Assembly (NCBI GenBank): GCA_016722945.1
Contig: JAEQMT010000010.1
Coordinates: forward strand, 823,765-887,764
DNA length: 64,000 nt
Direction: 5' to 3'
Origin: Desulfofustis sp. PB-SRB1
GTDB lineage: Bacteria; Desulfobacterota; Desulfobulbia; Desulfobulbales; Desulfocapsaceae
Shown here: positions 26,222 through 35,417 of the stretch, one piece after another
Position numbering within the stretch: position 1 is the first letter of the stretch
Layout: the number at the start of each line of letters is the position of its first letter
Position numbers and translations under genes: made by a program
Notes under the pieces: model-generated
What the model saw: the letters and a program-made list of their open reading frames with translations, nothing else
Database searches by the model: none
Told to the model about the DNA's origin: nothing

Positions 26222-26296
26222 GACGCCTGCAAAATATTCTGATATCACTGGTAAGATATTCAGACAAATGCTGTGCATTTAATGTGAGAATCAACA

Positions 26297-26301
26297 GCGG
26301 G
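26297..26301. repeat. 5-bp target site duplication, right
   Basis: GCGGG directly after the TCAACA end, matching 23070-23074. Confidence 0.9.
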
Positions 26302-26319
26302 GTTGGAACCAGGAAACTC

Positions 26320-26685
26320 ATGATACAACACCACACGCAAGTATTTAAAGCGCTGTCCGACGCAACTCGCTTACGGATAGTCTTGCTTTTGTTGAAACAT
26401 GGTGAACTTTGTGTATGCGATATCATGACATCACTGGTGATTCCGCAATCAACGGTTTCCCGCCACCTGTCCATACTGCGCAATGCCGGTTTCGTGGAAG
26501 GTGAACGAAGAGGGGCGTGGATGTACTATCAGGTCATTACTGAGGATACGATTCAAACAAGACTGCTCCATACCGTGCGAGAATATGGTTCCTCATGGCC
26601 CGAAGTTCGGACGGACTCTCGTCGGTTAGGAGAATATCTCAAAACAAAGGAGACGTCATCCTGCGAGCAACCATGGCAATCATGA
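26320..26685 (+). CDS. arsR: ArsR family arsenite-responsive repressor
   Basis: A 121-aa winged-helix repressor. The metal-sensing motif is ELCVCD (Cys pair in helix 3), followed by the DNA-recognition helix SLVIPQSTVSRHLSILRNAG. The start at ATG 26320 overlaps the stop of the arsC fragment as it was before the insertion (ATGA). The transposon now separates it from its probable promoter at 22900, so expression must come from the element or read-through. It lies ahead of acr3. Confidence 0.92.
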   Translation: MIQHHTQVFKALSDATRLRIVLLLLKHGELCVCDIMTSLVIPQSTVSRHLSILRNAGFVEGERRGAWMYYQVITEDTIQTRLLHTVREYGSSWPEVRTDSRRLGEYLKTKETSSCEQPWQS

Positions 26686-26723
26686 GTGCATCTACCAGTA
26701 AACTCAAAACGCATCAAGAATAT

Positions 26724-26864
26724 GGTAGCCTTGAAAAATGAGAATTTTTGTTCAAGATCAAGGCGCGAGGAAAATTTTACCGCAGGCATATGATTGATAT
26801 TCCGAGGATAAACTTTTTGGAGTAACGATGAGGTTGGGCGAAAAGGCCATTTTGCAAGGTTCCC
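26724..26864 (+). repeat. 141-bp interspersed repeat, family 1, full copy
   Basis: Matches 3580-3720 throughout: left end GGTAGCCTTGAAAAATGAG, middle CCGCAGGCATATG, right end TTTTGCAAGGTTCCC. It lies in the gap between arsR and acr3 and its right end is two bases from the acr3 start codon. AAGG of that right end sits seven bases upstream of the ATG, where a Shine-Dalgarno would be. Confidence 0.85.
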
Positions 26865-26866
26865 AT

Positions 26867-28048
26867 ATGTCTTCTGCTGAGCAAACCCAGTCACGCACCA
26901 TGACCAGCCTCTTTGAACGCTACCTTACCCTCTGGGTTGGATTGTGCATTATCGGCGGCATCCTGCTTGGCAGGGTCGCTCCAGATCTGGCGACCCAGTT
27001 AGACTCCATGGCCATCACCGTGAACGGGGCGCCGGTGGTTTCGCTTCCTATTGCGGTCTGTCTGTTTTTCATGATGTACCCGATTATGGTGAAGATCGAT
27101 TTTGCCAGGGTGGTCAAAGCCGGACGGAACACAAAACCGGTGCTGCTTACCCTTATCATCAATTGGGCGATAAAGCCGTTTACCATGTATGGTGTTGCAC
27201 TGCTCTTTCTCGGGATTTTGTTCAGGGGATTTATCGGTGCTGAAGCAGCGGATCTCGTGAAAATGCCTTTTGGCCTTGATTTACCCGTTGGCGCTGTGCA
27301 TGGAGCGGGAACCGTGGTCTTGCACGAAGGTGTGAAAATGCTTGAGGTGCCGTTGTGGCGCAGCTACTTCGCGGGGTGCATTCTTTTGGGCATCGCACCG
27401 TGTACCGCCATGGTTCTGGTATGGGGTTATCTGGCCCGCGGAAATGACGTTCTGACCTTGGTGATGGTTGCCCTCAACTCTTTGACTATGCTGGTGCTTT
27501 ACGGGGTGCTGGGTGGTTTTTTATTGGGTGTGGGCCGGTTGCCCATTCCGTGGCAGGCATTGCTGCTTTCAGTGGCAATCTACGTGGCATTGCCGCTGGT
27601 GGCCGGTTTCTTTTCACGGGCGTGGCTCATCAAGGCCAAGGGCGAACAGTGGTTTCAGGAGTCGTTTCTGGGAATTCTCACCTCGGTGACCATCACCGCC
27701 CTGCTGGTTACCCTGGTATTGCTGTTCAGTTTCAAGGGTGAAGTTATTCTGGCCAACCCGCTCACCATTGTCTGGATATCAGTGCCCCTCTTTATCCAGA
27801 CGGTGCTGATCTTTACTCTGGGCTATGGGGCGGCGCGGCTTTTACGTTTGCGCTACGAAGATGCGGCGCCAGCGGCGATGATCGGCGCATCCAATCACTT
27901 CGAAGTTGCCATTGCCACCGCCGTTATGCTGTTCGGTCTCTCTTCCGGCGCCGCTCTGGCCACCGTGGTGGGGGTACTGATCGAGGTACCGGTTATGCTC
28001 ATGCTGGTTCGCATTTGTCTGCGGACAAGGCAGTGGTTTGATGAGTAA
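26867..28048 (+). CDS. acr3: Arsenite efflux transporter, ACR3 family
   Basis: 393 aa, ten predicted membrane helices, exporting arsenite. The family signature is [20 protein letters not shown] with the essential Cys, and [14 protein letters not shown] near the C-terminus. The ATG at 26867 is chosen; a longer reading from 26828 would begin inside the family 1 repeat and is not credible. It belongs with arsC and arsR. Its last eight bases overlap the next gene. Confidence 0.93.
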   Translation: MSSAEQTQSRTMTSLFERYLTLWVGLCIIGGILLGRVAPDLATQLDSMAITVNGAPVVSLPIAVCLFFMMYPIMVKIDFARVVKAGRNTKPVLLTLIINWAIKPFTMYGVALLFLGILFRGFIGAEAADLVKMPFGLDLPVGAVHGAGTVVLHEGVKMLEVPLWRSYFAGCILLGIAPCTAMVLVWGYLARGNDVLTLVMVALNSLTMLVLYGVLGGFLLGVGRLPIPWQALLLSVAIYVALPLVAGFFSRAWLIKAKGEQWFQESFLGILTSVTITALLVTLVLLFSFKGEVILANPLTIVWISVPLFIQTVLIFTLGYGAARLLRLRYEDAAPAAMIGASNHFEVAIATAVMLFGLSSGAALATVVGVLIEVPVMLMLVRICLRTRQWFDE

Positions 28049-28898
28049 TATTGTTACAAAAGAGCGCTATACCCTGGTGGATACCGAGCGTGTCTTGGCC
28101 GATTCCCGGTTCCGGTTTTTCTATAAACTGATGCGTTACCCTCTGGAGAGCATGCTGGGAGTACGGCGGCTCAATCAGGCATATGCAAACGTGACCGACC
28201 TGAACCTCTCCGAGGTGGATTTTATCTATGCCTGTGCCCGTGAGCTCGGCGTTAGCTTTACCCTGCCCCATGATGAGGAATTAGAGCCATACCGGGATAT
28301 TCAGGGACCGCTGGTGGTCGTCTCCAACCATCCGTTTGGCGGTATTGAGTCCTTTCTTATGGTGCCGCTGTTCAAGGCTATTCGGGATGATTTCGCCATT
28401 GTCGCCAACTTCATGCTGTCGCGTATCCGCGAACTCACCAAGGTGCTTTTTTCCATCGATCCCTACGACAATTCCCGGGCAACAAAGAAAAACGTGGGCC
28501 AGATGAAAAAGCTTATGGGGTATCTGCGCCGGGGCGGCATGGTGCAGATTTTTCCAGCCGGTGAGGTCTCATCATATAAGCTCAGGCAGCGCCGTATCCT
28601 CGATCCGGATTGGAACCCCAATATCTTCAGGATGATACTGGCCACCAAGGCAACCGTGGTGCCTTTGTACTTTCATGGGAGAAATTCCATCCTGTTCCAG
28701 CTAATCGGGTTTTTCAATCCGATCATCCGAAGTGCATTTCTGCCTCGCGAGTTCGTCTACCCACACGAAAAAGAGATTCGCTTCAAGCTGGGCAGAATCA
28801 TCGGCCCGAATGAGATCGGTAACTACCACGATCCTGAAAAACTTGCCGCCTATCTGCGGCACGAAACGTACGCGCTGGGAAAACATTTTCTCAAATAG
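28041..28898 (+). CDS. Lysophospholipid acyltransferase family protein
   Basis: A 285-aa acyltransferase of the PlsC/hemolysin-like group. The active-site motif is [12 protein letters not shown] (H-x4-E in place of H-x4-D), then FPAGEVSSY matching the FPEG-type motif. It probably acylates a glycerolipid or lipid A-like acceptor. It starts at ATG 28041, overlapping acr3 by eight bases, so it is translationally coupled to the arsenic operon; a lipid-remodelling link to arsenic is not established. The final stretch is Arg/Lys-rich. Confidence 0.78.
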   Translation: MSNIVTKERYTLVDTERVLADSRFRFFYKLMRYPLESMLGVRRLNQAYANVTDLNLSEVDFIYACARELGVSFTLPHDEELEPYRDIQGPLVVVSNHPFGGIESFLMVPLFKAIRDDFAIVANFMLSRIRELTKVLFSIDPYDNSRATKKNVGQMKKLMGYLRRGGMVQIFPAGEVSSYKLRQRRILDPDWNPNIFRMILATKATVVPLYFHGRNSILFQLIGFFNPIIRSAFLPREFVYPHEKEIRFKLGRIIGPNEIGNYHDPEKLAAYLRHETYALGKHFLK

Positions 28899-29051
28899 CA
28901 CTTATTTCTCCTCATCGATTTTGCTGAATAAGGTATTTTCTGATATGTTCTGCCTTCGCCATTTTGAACCCGGTGCAGAATCAGGCCAGGCATCGCCGGG
29001 CCGGCTCCGGGGTTATATGGAACTGATCAAACACCATTAAAAGAGGAAAGG

Positions 29052-29669
29052 ATGAAACCAAGTCAGATTATTTTCAGTACCTACAGTCCGCTGATGGCGG
29101 TGGATACAGAACTGGTGGGAAGCGATGGTAAAACGGTTGCCACCCCCCGAGTCTGCTCGTTGTGCCGATGCGGTGAATCTTCCATGAAACCGATGTGTGA
29201 CGGCACCCATGCCCAAATCGGCTTTGTCGGTGAGCGTGAAGATGCTAACAAGCCGGAGCTGGAGTACTATCGGGGTAAGGATATCACCATTGTCTATGAT
29301 CGCTATCTGTGCATGGGCATCGGTTATTGTGGAGAGCTGGAACCGGTGTTCGGCACCCATGATCAACCAAAATATGAGCCAGATGCGGCGCCGGTGGAGG
29401 AGATTATCGCCACCATTAAAAAATGTCCGTCCGGGGCGCTCAGCTACATTGTGGGTGATGAGCACTACAAGAACTACTACTCCCAGACAAAAATAGTGGT
29501 GGAAAAAGATGGACCGCTGCTCTGCCAGGGGAAAATCACCTTGATCGATGATCAGGATTCGGATTCCTTCTTGCCCGATGGTGATCACTACACCCTGTGC
29601 CGGTGCGGCGGATCAAAGAAGAAGCCGGTGTGCGACGGCTCGCACGAAGAAATAGACTTCAAGGGGTGA
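29052..29669 (+). CDS. CDGSH iron-sulfur protein with a central ferredoxin-like domain
   Basis: A 205-aa protein with three parts: an N-terminal CDGSH-type motif (CRCGESSMKPMCDGTH), a middle divergent 4Fe-4S domain (YLCMGIGYCGELE ... CPSGALSY) and a C-terminal CDGSH (CRCGGSKKKPVCDGSH). The three-Cys-one-His sites hold 2Fe-2S clusters. Members are cytosolic electron carriers or cluster-repair proteins. ATG 29052 follows AAAGAGGAAAGG. It converges on the desulfoferrodoxin gene, with a shared hairpin terminator between them. Confidence 0.88.
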   Translation: MKPSQIIFSTYSPLMAVDTELVGSDGKTVATPRVCSLCRCGESSMKPMCDGTHAQIGFVGEREDANKPELEYYRGKDITIVYDRYLCMGIGYCGELEPVFGTHDQPKYEPDAAPVEEIIATIKKCPSGALSYIVGDEHYKNYYSQTKIVVEKDGPLLCQGKITLIDDQDSDSFLPDGDHYTLCRCGGSKKKPVCDGSHEEIDFKG

Positions 29670-29772
29670 TGGCGACTCACCCTGGATTTGGCTGCGAACT
29701 GCGGGGAACGATGTTTAAGCGAAGTGGGGCGGATGATCCGGTGAAGGGGTGTTGCCATGTAGCTCTGTGGGA

Positions 29773-29809
29773 AGCATCAGGCGGGCATGGCTTTAGCCCG
29801 CCTGATGCT
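29773..29809. terminator. Bidirectional hairpin terminator
   Basis: AGCATCAGGCGGGC pairs perfectly with GCCCGCCTGATGCT over 14 bases around a nine-base loop. It lies between two convergent genes (CDGSH protein and desulfoferrodoxin), the expected place for a shared terminator. No clear T run follows on either side. Confidence 0.7.
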
Positions 29810-29831
29810 GATGTACTAAGTTTGTACCGGA

Positions 29832-30206
29832 TTATGCCTTCCAGAGGCCATGCAGGTTGCAGTACTCGCGTACTTCAACCTCGGCTGCCTGCACCGGAAA
29901 AAATGCCTTGGGCTCCTGGCCCGGGCTGAGAAATTCCTTGTAAGAAATGCCGCCGGCGTTGAGCTCGATCCACTCGATCCAGTGTTTTTCTTCCATAGGG
30001 TGGGCTACGGAGCCGACTGAAACCTCATAGCCGCCCTCAACCTTGGTAACCACCGGGACATGCTTCTCGGTGGCGGCATCGACGGTGTTTTCCGCCTTCA
30101 GCACCATGTCCTGACCGCAGCAGACCAGGGCGCCGGGGCCGCCTGCCAGTACTTCGACGATGTTTCCACAGATGTTACATTTGTACACTTCAAGTTTCTG
30201 AGCCAT
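29832..30206 (-). CDS. dfx: Desulfoferrodoxin (superoxide reductase)
   Basis: A 124-aa two-centre superoxide reductase that reduces superoxide to peroxide without making oxygen. Center I is a desulforedoxin-like site at the N-terminus (CNICGN ... VCCGQD). Center II ligands are in [15 protein letters not shown] and the C-terminal CNLHG. The start at ATG 30206 has AAGGAG upstream. It usually works with rubredoxin, which is present at 38566, and points to an anaerobe or microaerophile that meets oxygen. Confidence 0.95.
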   Translation of the reverse strand: MAQKLEVYKCNICGNIVEVLAGGPGALVCCGQDMVLKAENTVDAATEKHVPVVTKVEGGYEVSVGSVAHPMEEKHWIEWIELNAGGISYKEFLSPGQEPKAFFPVQAAEVEVREYCNLHGLWKA

Positions 30207-30645
30207 GATTTTTCTCCTTTTCATTGCTGGATGAGCCGGGCTTTAGATATGCCGGCAAGATAAGATCGAATGAGCACCACAATTTCGGGCAGGGGTGCCG
30301 GGGAAACGCTGCTACATGTCAATCGTCAATCCAGTCATTAAACCACAGACAGGCCATTGTGGGCAAGCTCAAAAAAGCGGTGCGGAATTCCAATTGTCGC
30401 TGTTGTACGACTGCGCGGGGTTAGGCAGGGCAATGCATGGTTAAGAAGGTCGTTAAATTTTGCATTTTACCCGCATTCCATGCTCTGCCGGGCTTGAGTT
30501 GGGGGAATGAATTTATTATGATACAGTCTGTTTTTCCCTTAAAAAGTTGGATGATGTGGTTACTATAGTAAAGTGTAGGAAATTTAACAAAAACGATATT
30601 TTTATTCCCCAAAAACTAGCAAAAACGAAAATGGAGGTTGTTGTG
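30207..30645. other. Divergent intergenic region between dfx and the oxidase operon
   Basis: A 439-bp gap that must contain promoters for dfx (minus) and the DOMON/oxidase operon (plus). A perfect 12-bp palindrome TTACTATAGTAA lies at 30560-30571, 74 bases before the DOMON start, and may be an operator. A Shine-Dalgarno GGAGG is at 30633-30637. No gene is supported in the gap. Confidence 0.45.
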
Positions 30646-31176
30646 ATGAAAAAAATTGTCATGTTTCTTGTCGGTGCTGCCCTTGTCATCTTTGGTGTTA
30701 CCAGCATGGCGCAGGATTACGAGCACGAGGTCACCTCGGGTGACATGAGTTTTGCCTGGAAGATCGACGGGGATACGCTGCACGGTAAGATGTCGGCACC
30801 CACCAAGGGCTGGGTGGCGGTTGGTTTTAATCCCAGCAAGGCTATGAAGGATGCCAACTTTATCCTCGGATACGTCAAAGGTGATAAAGTCACTGTTGTC
30901 GATCATCACGGCATCCGCAACAACGCTCACGCCAGCGATGAGAAAGAAGGCGGTACCGAGGACGTTACCGTGGTGGGCGGCAGTGAAGAAGGTGGTACCA
31001 CTACCATTGAATTTACCTTCCCGCTCAAATCCGGCGATGCCCTCGACGGAGAACTGGTTCCCGATGGTGATACCATGCTGCTGATGGCATACGGCTCCGA
31101 TCGCGACAGTTTTCGCGTACGCCATACATACAACGCAGAGATGACGGTAAATCTGGCCACCGGAGCCACCAAGTAA
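30646..31176 (+). CDS. Secreted DOMON domain protein
   Basis: 176 aa with a signal peptide (IVMFLVGAALVIFGVTSMAQ) and one DOMON domain (SFAWKIDGDTLHGKMSAPTK, GWVAVGFNPSKAMKDANFIL, TIEFTFPLKSGD). DOMON domains bind heme or sugars, and often feed electrons to c- or b-type carriers. It is the first gene of the oxidase cluster and is followed ten bases later by the SCO gene. A heme-b electron carrier for the oxidase is plausible but unproved. The start ATG 30646 has GGAGG eight bases upstream. Confidence 0.82.
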   Translation: MKKIVMFLVGAALVIFGVTSMAQDYEHEVTSGDMSFAWKIDGDTLHGKMSAPTKGWVAVGFNPSKAMKDANFILGYVKGDKVTVVDHHGIRNNAHASDEKEGGTEDVTVVGGSEEGGTTTIEFTFPLKSGDALDGELVPDGDTMLLMAYGSDRDSFRVRHTYNAEMTVNLATGATK

Positions 31177-31186
31177 GTACTGAGCA

Positions 31187-31990
31187 ATGTTCCTCTCAAA
31201 GGCGCTGACCGTGGCGATGTTGACGGTGATGATGCTGTTTTCACACCCGGTGGGCGCCGAAAATCAGCCGGTTGAAACGGAAACGGCCGGGAAAGTAGAA
31301 CTTGTCGAGCGGACGGGGGTGAAGCTTCCCCTTGATGCCGAATTTGTCGATGAAAACGGCAACACGGTTACCCTTGGTGAGCTGATCGACCGGCCCACAA
31401 TCCTTATCCCTAATTATTTCACTTGCCCTAACAGTTGCAGTATAAACCTAGCCAATCTGGCCGGGGCTTTGAACCGGATGAAGTTGGAACCGGGAGCTGA
31501 TTACCGGGTCATTGCCTTGAGTTTCAATCATCGGGAAACCCCCCCCCAGGCCAATTCGGCCAAACAGAATTATCTTGCCCTGCTCTACAACGGGTTTCCT
31601 CCTGAGCAGTGGCTATTTCTCACCGGTGCTCAGGATCAGATTGACCGGGTACTCGATACCATCGGCTATACCTACAAACCGTTGCCGGATGGCACCTTTA
31701 TGCACCCCACCGCTCTGGTGAGTGTCGGTGCGGACGGCACCGTCATCAAGTACGTGTATGGTAAATTTATTCCAGGTGATGTAGAACTGGCATTGGTGGA
31801 GGCGAAAAGCGGTGATCCCGTCGTATCTATCAAGCGGTTTCTTGAGTATTGTTTCAACTACGATCCAAATGCAAATAAAGGGCCGTTTCAGTTAGTTAAA
31901 TTCGGCATGCTTGGTCTGTTTGGGGTGGCGGCGGTCTGGTTTTCCATTCGCTACCTCTTCAAGAGGGAATCTCCCTCTTCTCTTTCGTAA
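31187..31990 (+). CDS. SCO1/SenC family copper chaperone
   Basis: A 267-aa membrane-linked thioredoxin-fold protein that helps build the CuA site of cytochrome oxidase. The copper-binding CxxxC is FTCPNSCSIN and the distal His is in FMHPTALVSV. A signal sequence starts the chain and a transmembrane helix lies at the C-terminus (GMLGLFGVAAVWFSIRYLF), which is unlike the usual N-terminal anchor. It sits between the DOMON gene and ctaD, in the same operon. Confidence 0.92.
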   Translation: MFLSKALTVAMLTVMMLFSHPVGAENQPVETETAGKVELVERTGVKLPLDAEFVDENGNTVTLGELIDRPTILIPNYFTCPNSCSINLANLAGALNRMKLEPGADYRVIALSFNHRETPPQANSAKQNYLALLYNGFPPEQWLFLTGAQDQIDRVLDTIGYTYKPLPDGTFMHPTALVSVGADGTVIKYVYGKFIPGDVELALVEAKSGDPVVSIKRFLEYCFNYDPNANKGPFQLVKFGMLGLFGVAAVWFSIRYLFKRESPSSLS

Positions 31991-32011
31991 TTCTAGTTTC
32001 GGATGTGCATT

Positions 32012-33652
32012 ATGACCACGACGACGTACAAATCATTTTATGAGACCTCATCGCCTCCAGGGCAAACCGGGATCAGGGCATGGCTGCTTACTCATGATCA
32101 CAAGCGCCTCGCGCTCATGTATCTCTGGGCCGTTTTTTTCTGGTTTATCGTTGCCCTGTTTATCGGTCTTGCCATTCGCACCGAGCTGATGACGATCGGC
32201 GAAACAATCATGAGTGCCCAGGTGTATAATTCTTCTTTTACCCTGCACGGGGTGATCATGATTTTTCTGTTCGTGATTCCCGCCGTACCCGCTATTTTCG
32301 GCAACTTTATTCTGCCAATCCAGATCGGTGCCGATGATGTGTTTTTTCCGAGGCTAAATTTGTTTTCCTGGTATTTGTATATGTTCGGCGGGTTTTTCGC
32401 GGTATTTTCGCTGTTCTGGGGAGGCGGATTTCCCGATACCGGCTGGACCTTTTATGTACCGTTTTCGGTGACCACGGACAGTAATGTATCGCTCACCGTT
32501 ACCGCCGCGTTTATCCTGGGCATGTCGTCCATGCTCACCGGTCTAAATTTTGTCACCACGGTGCATCGTATGCGGGTCAAGGGGATGGGCTGGATGCAGA
32601 TCCCACTTTTTACCTGGGCAATTTACGCCAGTGGCTGGGTACAGATTCTGGCAACGCCGGTGGTTTCCATCACCTTTGTGCTGGTCATTATCGAACGCCT
32701 GCTCGACATCGGCCTGTTTGATCCCAATCGAGGCGGTGACCCGCTGTTGTATCAGCACCTGTTCTGGATGTACTCTCATCCGGCGGTCTATATCATGATT
32801 CTGCCTTCCATGGGGGTCATTTCTGAAATCATTCCGGTCTTTTCACGCAAGGCAATATTTGGCTACAAGGGCATTGTCGTCTCTTCCATGGCAATCGCCA
32901 TCGCCGGCTCACTGGTATGGGCGCACCATATGTACACCAGCGGTATGAGCGATGTGTCGGTTTTTGTCTTCTCGCTGCTTACCTTTCTGGTTGCTATTCC
33001 AACGGCGGTGAAGGTCTTTTCCTGGGTGTCGACCATGTACAAGGGCTCGATTGAGATGACACCGCCGTTTTATCTCTCGTTAATATTCATCTATCTGTTC
33101 ACCGTTGGCGGTCTGACCGGACTGGTGCTCGGCGCCGCCGGCACCGACATTCACGTTCATGACACCCATTTTGTGGTGGCTCATTTTCATTTTGTCATGT
33201 TTGGCGGTACCGGCTTTGCCTTCATTGCCGCACTTTACTACTGGTGGCCGAAAATGTTTGGGTTGATGTACAACTTCAAGCGGGCCTATATCGGCGCTAC
33301 CCTTGCCGCGGTGGGTTTTGTTTTTCACTATGTACCCATGCTGATTCTGGGGCTTATGGGGATGCCGCGCCGCTATTTTGATTATTTACCGCAGTTTGAG
33401 CTGGGCAACTTTCTCTCCGGCTTTCCCGGATTTATCATGGTGTTCGGGATCATGCTGCTCATTGTCAACCTGTGGCTCAGTTTCCGCGAGCGGGTTGCGG
33501 CGCCGGCCGATCCATGGGGCGGCACCACCCTAGAATGGAAGGTTCCCTCGCCACCGCCGGTGCACAATTTTATTGAGCAACCCCAGGTCATGGAGTATCC
33601 ATACGACTTTTCCGAAGTTGTGGGCAAAGCAACCGCACACACCGCAAAATAG
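32012..33652 (+). CDS. ctaD: Cytochrome c oxidase subunit I, A2-type
   Basis: About 546 aa, twelve membrane helices, carrying the heme a and heme a3-CuB sites. The low-spin heme His lies in FTLHGVIMIF. The CuB site is in YSHPAVYIM, where YS upstream of the His and Ala in place of Glu mark the A2-type proton channel. The later HH pair is in WAHHMYTSGM and the heme ligands in HDTHFVVAHFHFVMFG. The start is ATG 32012 or, less likely, 32003; neither has a strong ribosome site. It acts with subunits II, III and IV downstream to reduce oxygen. Confidence 0.95.
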   Translation: MTTTTYKSFYETSSPPGQTGIRAWLLTHDHKRLALMYLWAVFFWFIVALFIGLAIRTELMTIGETIMSAQVYNSSFTLHGVIMIFLFVIPAVPAIFGNFILPIQIGADDVFFPRLNLFSWYLYMFGGFFAVFSLFWGGGFPDTGWTFYVPFSVTTDSNVSLTVTAAFILGMSSMLTGLNFVTTVHRMRVKGMGWMQIPLFTWAIYASGWVQILATPVVSITFVLVIIERLLDIGLFDPNRGGDPLLYQHLFWMYSHPAVYIMILPSMGVISEIIPVFSRKAIFGYKGIVVSSMAIAIAGSLVWAHHMYTSGMSDVSVFVFSLLTFLVAIPTAVKVFSWVSTMYKGSIEMTPPFYLSLIFIYLFTVGGLTGLVLGAAGTDIHVHDTHFVVAHFHFVMFGGTGFAFIAALYYWWPKMFGLMYNFKRAYIGATLAAVGFVFHYVPMLILGLMGMPRRYFDYLPQFELGNFLSGFPGFIMVFGIMLLIVNLWLSFRERVAAPADPWGGTTLEWKVPSPPPVHNFIEQPQVMEYPYDFSEVVGKATAHTAK

Positions 33653-33664
33653 TAAGGACACCGC

Positions 33665-34261
33665 ATGGAAAAAGCGATCGACAGAACCGGTATTAAAATC
33701 GGGATGTGGATATTTCTCTACTCGGAGATAATCCTTTTTGCCGGTTTATTTGTCCTGTATGCCGTCTATTTCCACTTTTACCCCGATGATTTCGTGGCTG
33801 GCGGTCTGGAACTCAACCGAATTTTCGGTACCGCCAATACCCTGGTTCTGTTGATCTCAAGCTTCACGGTGGCGGCTTCCATCACCGCTGTCAGTAACGG
33901 GAAGAAGAATCATGCGATCGGTCTGCTGCTGTTTTCCCTTTTGTGTGGTTTGACCTTTTTAATAAATAAGTACTTCGAATGGGGGGCCAAGTTTCATCAC
34001 GGCCTCTATCCCAATTCCGATTACCTGCTTGACAGCGAACCCGGCCTGCAGATCTTTTTTGGCCTGTACTACACGATAACCGGCCTGCATGGCATACATG
34101 TCATCATCGGCATGGTGCTGCTGGCAATTTCGCTGGTGATGGTCATAAACAACAGGGTTACAGCCGAGCGCATTTCGATGCTCGATAACAGCGGTTTATA
34201 CTGGCACCTGGTGGATCTGATCTGGATTTTTGTGTTTCCGCTGTTTTATCTGGTTTTGTAG
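33665..34261 (+). CDS. ctaE: Cytochrome c oxidase subunit III
   Basis: A 198-aa membrane protein with about five helices, matching the short form of CtaE seen in bacterial oxidases. Family residues are in LYSEIILFAGLFVLYAVY and GLHGIHVIIGM, with a terminal YWHLVDLIWIFVFPLFYLV. It starts twelve bases after ctaD, so it is co-transcribed. It supports assembly and proton-uptake stability of subunit I. Confidence 0.92.
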   Translation: MEKAIDRTGIKIGMWIFLYSEIILFAGLFVLYAVYFHFYPDDFVAGGLELNRIFGTANTLVLLISSFTVAASITAVSNGKKNHAIGLLLFSLLCGLTFLINKYFEWGAKFHHGLYPNSDYLLDSEPGLQIFFGLYYTITGLHGIHVIIGMVLLAISLVMVINNRVTAERISMLDNSGLYWHLVDLIWIFVFPLFYLVL

Positions 34262-34270
34262 ATGCTCACG

Positions 34271-34292
34271 CGGCCCGCTCGGAAGCGGGCCG
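34271..34292 (+). terminator. Hairpin between ctaE and ctaF
   Basis: CGGCCCGCT and AGCGGGCCG pair over nine bases around a CGGA tetraloop just after the ctaE stop. Within an operon this may act as an attenuator or mRNA-stability element; no T run follows. Confidence 0.5.
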
Positions 34293-34348
34293 GGGGTGAG
34301 GAATACCAACCAACCTGACTTTAACTTCTCTGAAAGCTGGAGAACTTT

Positions 34349-34645
34349 ATGACGAACAACGACCACTCTGACGAGCATCACGTGCTGAGCTATCGTTTTC
34401 TGGCGACAGTGCTGGCCGGGCTCATCGCGTTAACCGGGCTGACTGTAGGGGTTTCTTACATCGATTGGGGATTTCTCAACGTTCCCATTGCTCTGGCTGT
34501 CGCCTCCACCAAAGCGACCCTGGTGCTGCTTTTTTTCATGCATATTCGCTACGAGGGTTTCACCATCAAGGTATCGTTCATCACCACCGTTTTTGTGGTG
34601 GCGATTATGATCAGCTTCACATTCTGGGATGTGGCATTCCGTTAA
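34349..34645 (+). CDS. ctaF: Cytochrome c oxidase subunit IV family protein
   Basis: A 98-aa membrane protein with three helices (LATVLAGLIALTGLTVGVSY, LAVASTKATLVLLFFMHIRY, FITTVFVVAIMISFTFWDVA). This is the prokaryotic COX4 family, a small subunit of the oxidase. The N-terminus is acidic and soluble. It follows subunit III after a hairpin and precedes subunit II by 22 bases. Confidence 0.88.
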   Translation: MTNNDHSDEHHVLSYRFLATVLAGLIALTGLTVGVSYIDWGFLNVPIALAVASTKATLVLLFFMHIRYEGFTIKVSFITTVFVVAIMISFTFWDVAFR

Positions 34646-34667
34646 GCACTGATATTAAGAGATTCTC

Positions 34668-35264
34668 ATGGATCCGGTAAGAGGCGTAGATCTGGCATTT
34701 TGGTATATCATCGGGGTATCGTTTCTTTTTCTGGTCGGTATCGGGGTGGTGATGGTCTATTTTGTAATCAAATACCGGCGTTCTAAAAATCCGATACCCA
34801 CCGATATTCGCGATAATCTCAATCTTGAAGTGGTGTGGACGGCGATTCCCACGGTCATCGCCCTGACTATGTTCTGGGTGGGATGGGAAGCCTATCTCGG
34901 GCTTCGTGCTCTTCCCGAAGACGCGCTTGAGATTGAGGTCGGTGGTCAGCAGTATTCCTGGATTTTTTTATATCCCAACGACAAGGAGACCGAAGGGGAG
35001 TTGGTGGTGCCCTATGGTTCGGCGGTAAAACTCAACATTACCTCATGGGATGTGCTCCACAGCTTTTACATTCCATCATATCGGATTAAGGTGGATTCGG
35101 TTCCCGGCATGACCACCTATGCCTGGTTCAATGCCGATCGGCTCGGTGAATTTGATATCCTCTGCACCGAATACTGCGGCATCGATCACGCCTATATGCT
35201 TGCCAAGCTCAAGATCGTTCCCGAAGAAGAATACCTCGCCTGGCTGGAAGAAGATTCGTACTGA
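34668..35264 (+). CDS. ctaC: Cytochrome c oxidase subunit II
   Basis: 198 aa, with two N-terminal membrane helices and a periplasmic cupredoxin domain that takes electrons from cytochrome c. The CuA motif is complete: CTEYCGIDHAYM, plus the distal DVLHSFYIPS His. There is no fused cytochrome c domain, so a separate electron donor is needed. It sits after subunit IV, not before subunit I as in many operons. Confidence 0.94.
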   Translation: MDPVRGVDLAFWYIIGVSFLFLVGIGVVMVYFVIKYRRSKNPIPTDIRDNLNLEVVWTAIPTVIALTMFWVGWEAYLGLRALPEDALEIEVGGQQYSWIFLYPNDKETEGELVVPYGSAVKLNITSWDVLHSFYIPSYRIKVDSVPGMTTYAWFNADRLGEFDILCTEYCGIDHAYMLAKLKIVPEEEYLAWLEEDSY

Positions 35265-35417
35265 CAGGTTGCTCCCTGTGCATCCGTATCTTAGCGGGGG
35301 TGTTGTGCGCAGGAAAAAGCCATCCATGTAGTAGACGCTTCAAGAGAAGGCCTGCCTCACCCCTAACGCTTTTAAAGCGCAGTTGATTCCTGCATTTCAG
35401 CATTCATTATCCAGCCA

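Larger units (their letters stand above)
23075..26296 (+). mobile_element. Tn552/Tn7-like transposable element, copy 1 (3,222 bp)
   Basis: Ends are TGTTGA on the left and TCAACA on the right, with a 5-bp duplication GCGGG. It carries four genes in one direction: a zinc-ribbon protein, a DDE transposase, an AAA ATPase and a 53-aa protein. A motif TCAGAATCTGTTAGCAG 42 bases from the left end is echoed inverted near the right end (TCAGAATATTTTGCAG at 26227-26242), consistent with transposase-binding repeats. A second copy of 3,220 bp lies at 53132-56351. The gene set resembles TniA/TniB-type elements but lacks a resolvase. Confidence 0.92.

Noticed and set aside
26317-26322. TGA at the end of the reconstructed arsC fragment as Sec
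   Set aside because: The TGA overlaps the arsR start ATG (ATGA) in the usual coupling pattern, and the ArsC frame does not continue beyond it.
26828-26866. Longer acr3 starting at ATG 26828
   Set aside because: The extra residues come from the family 1 repeat, and other ACR3 proteins begin near the ATG at 26867.
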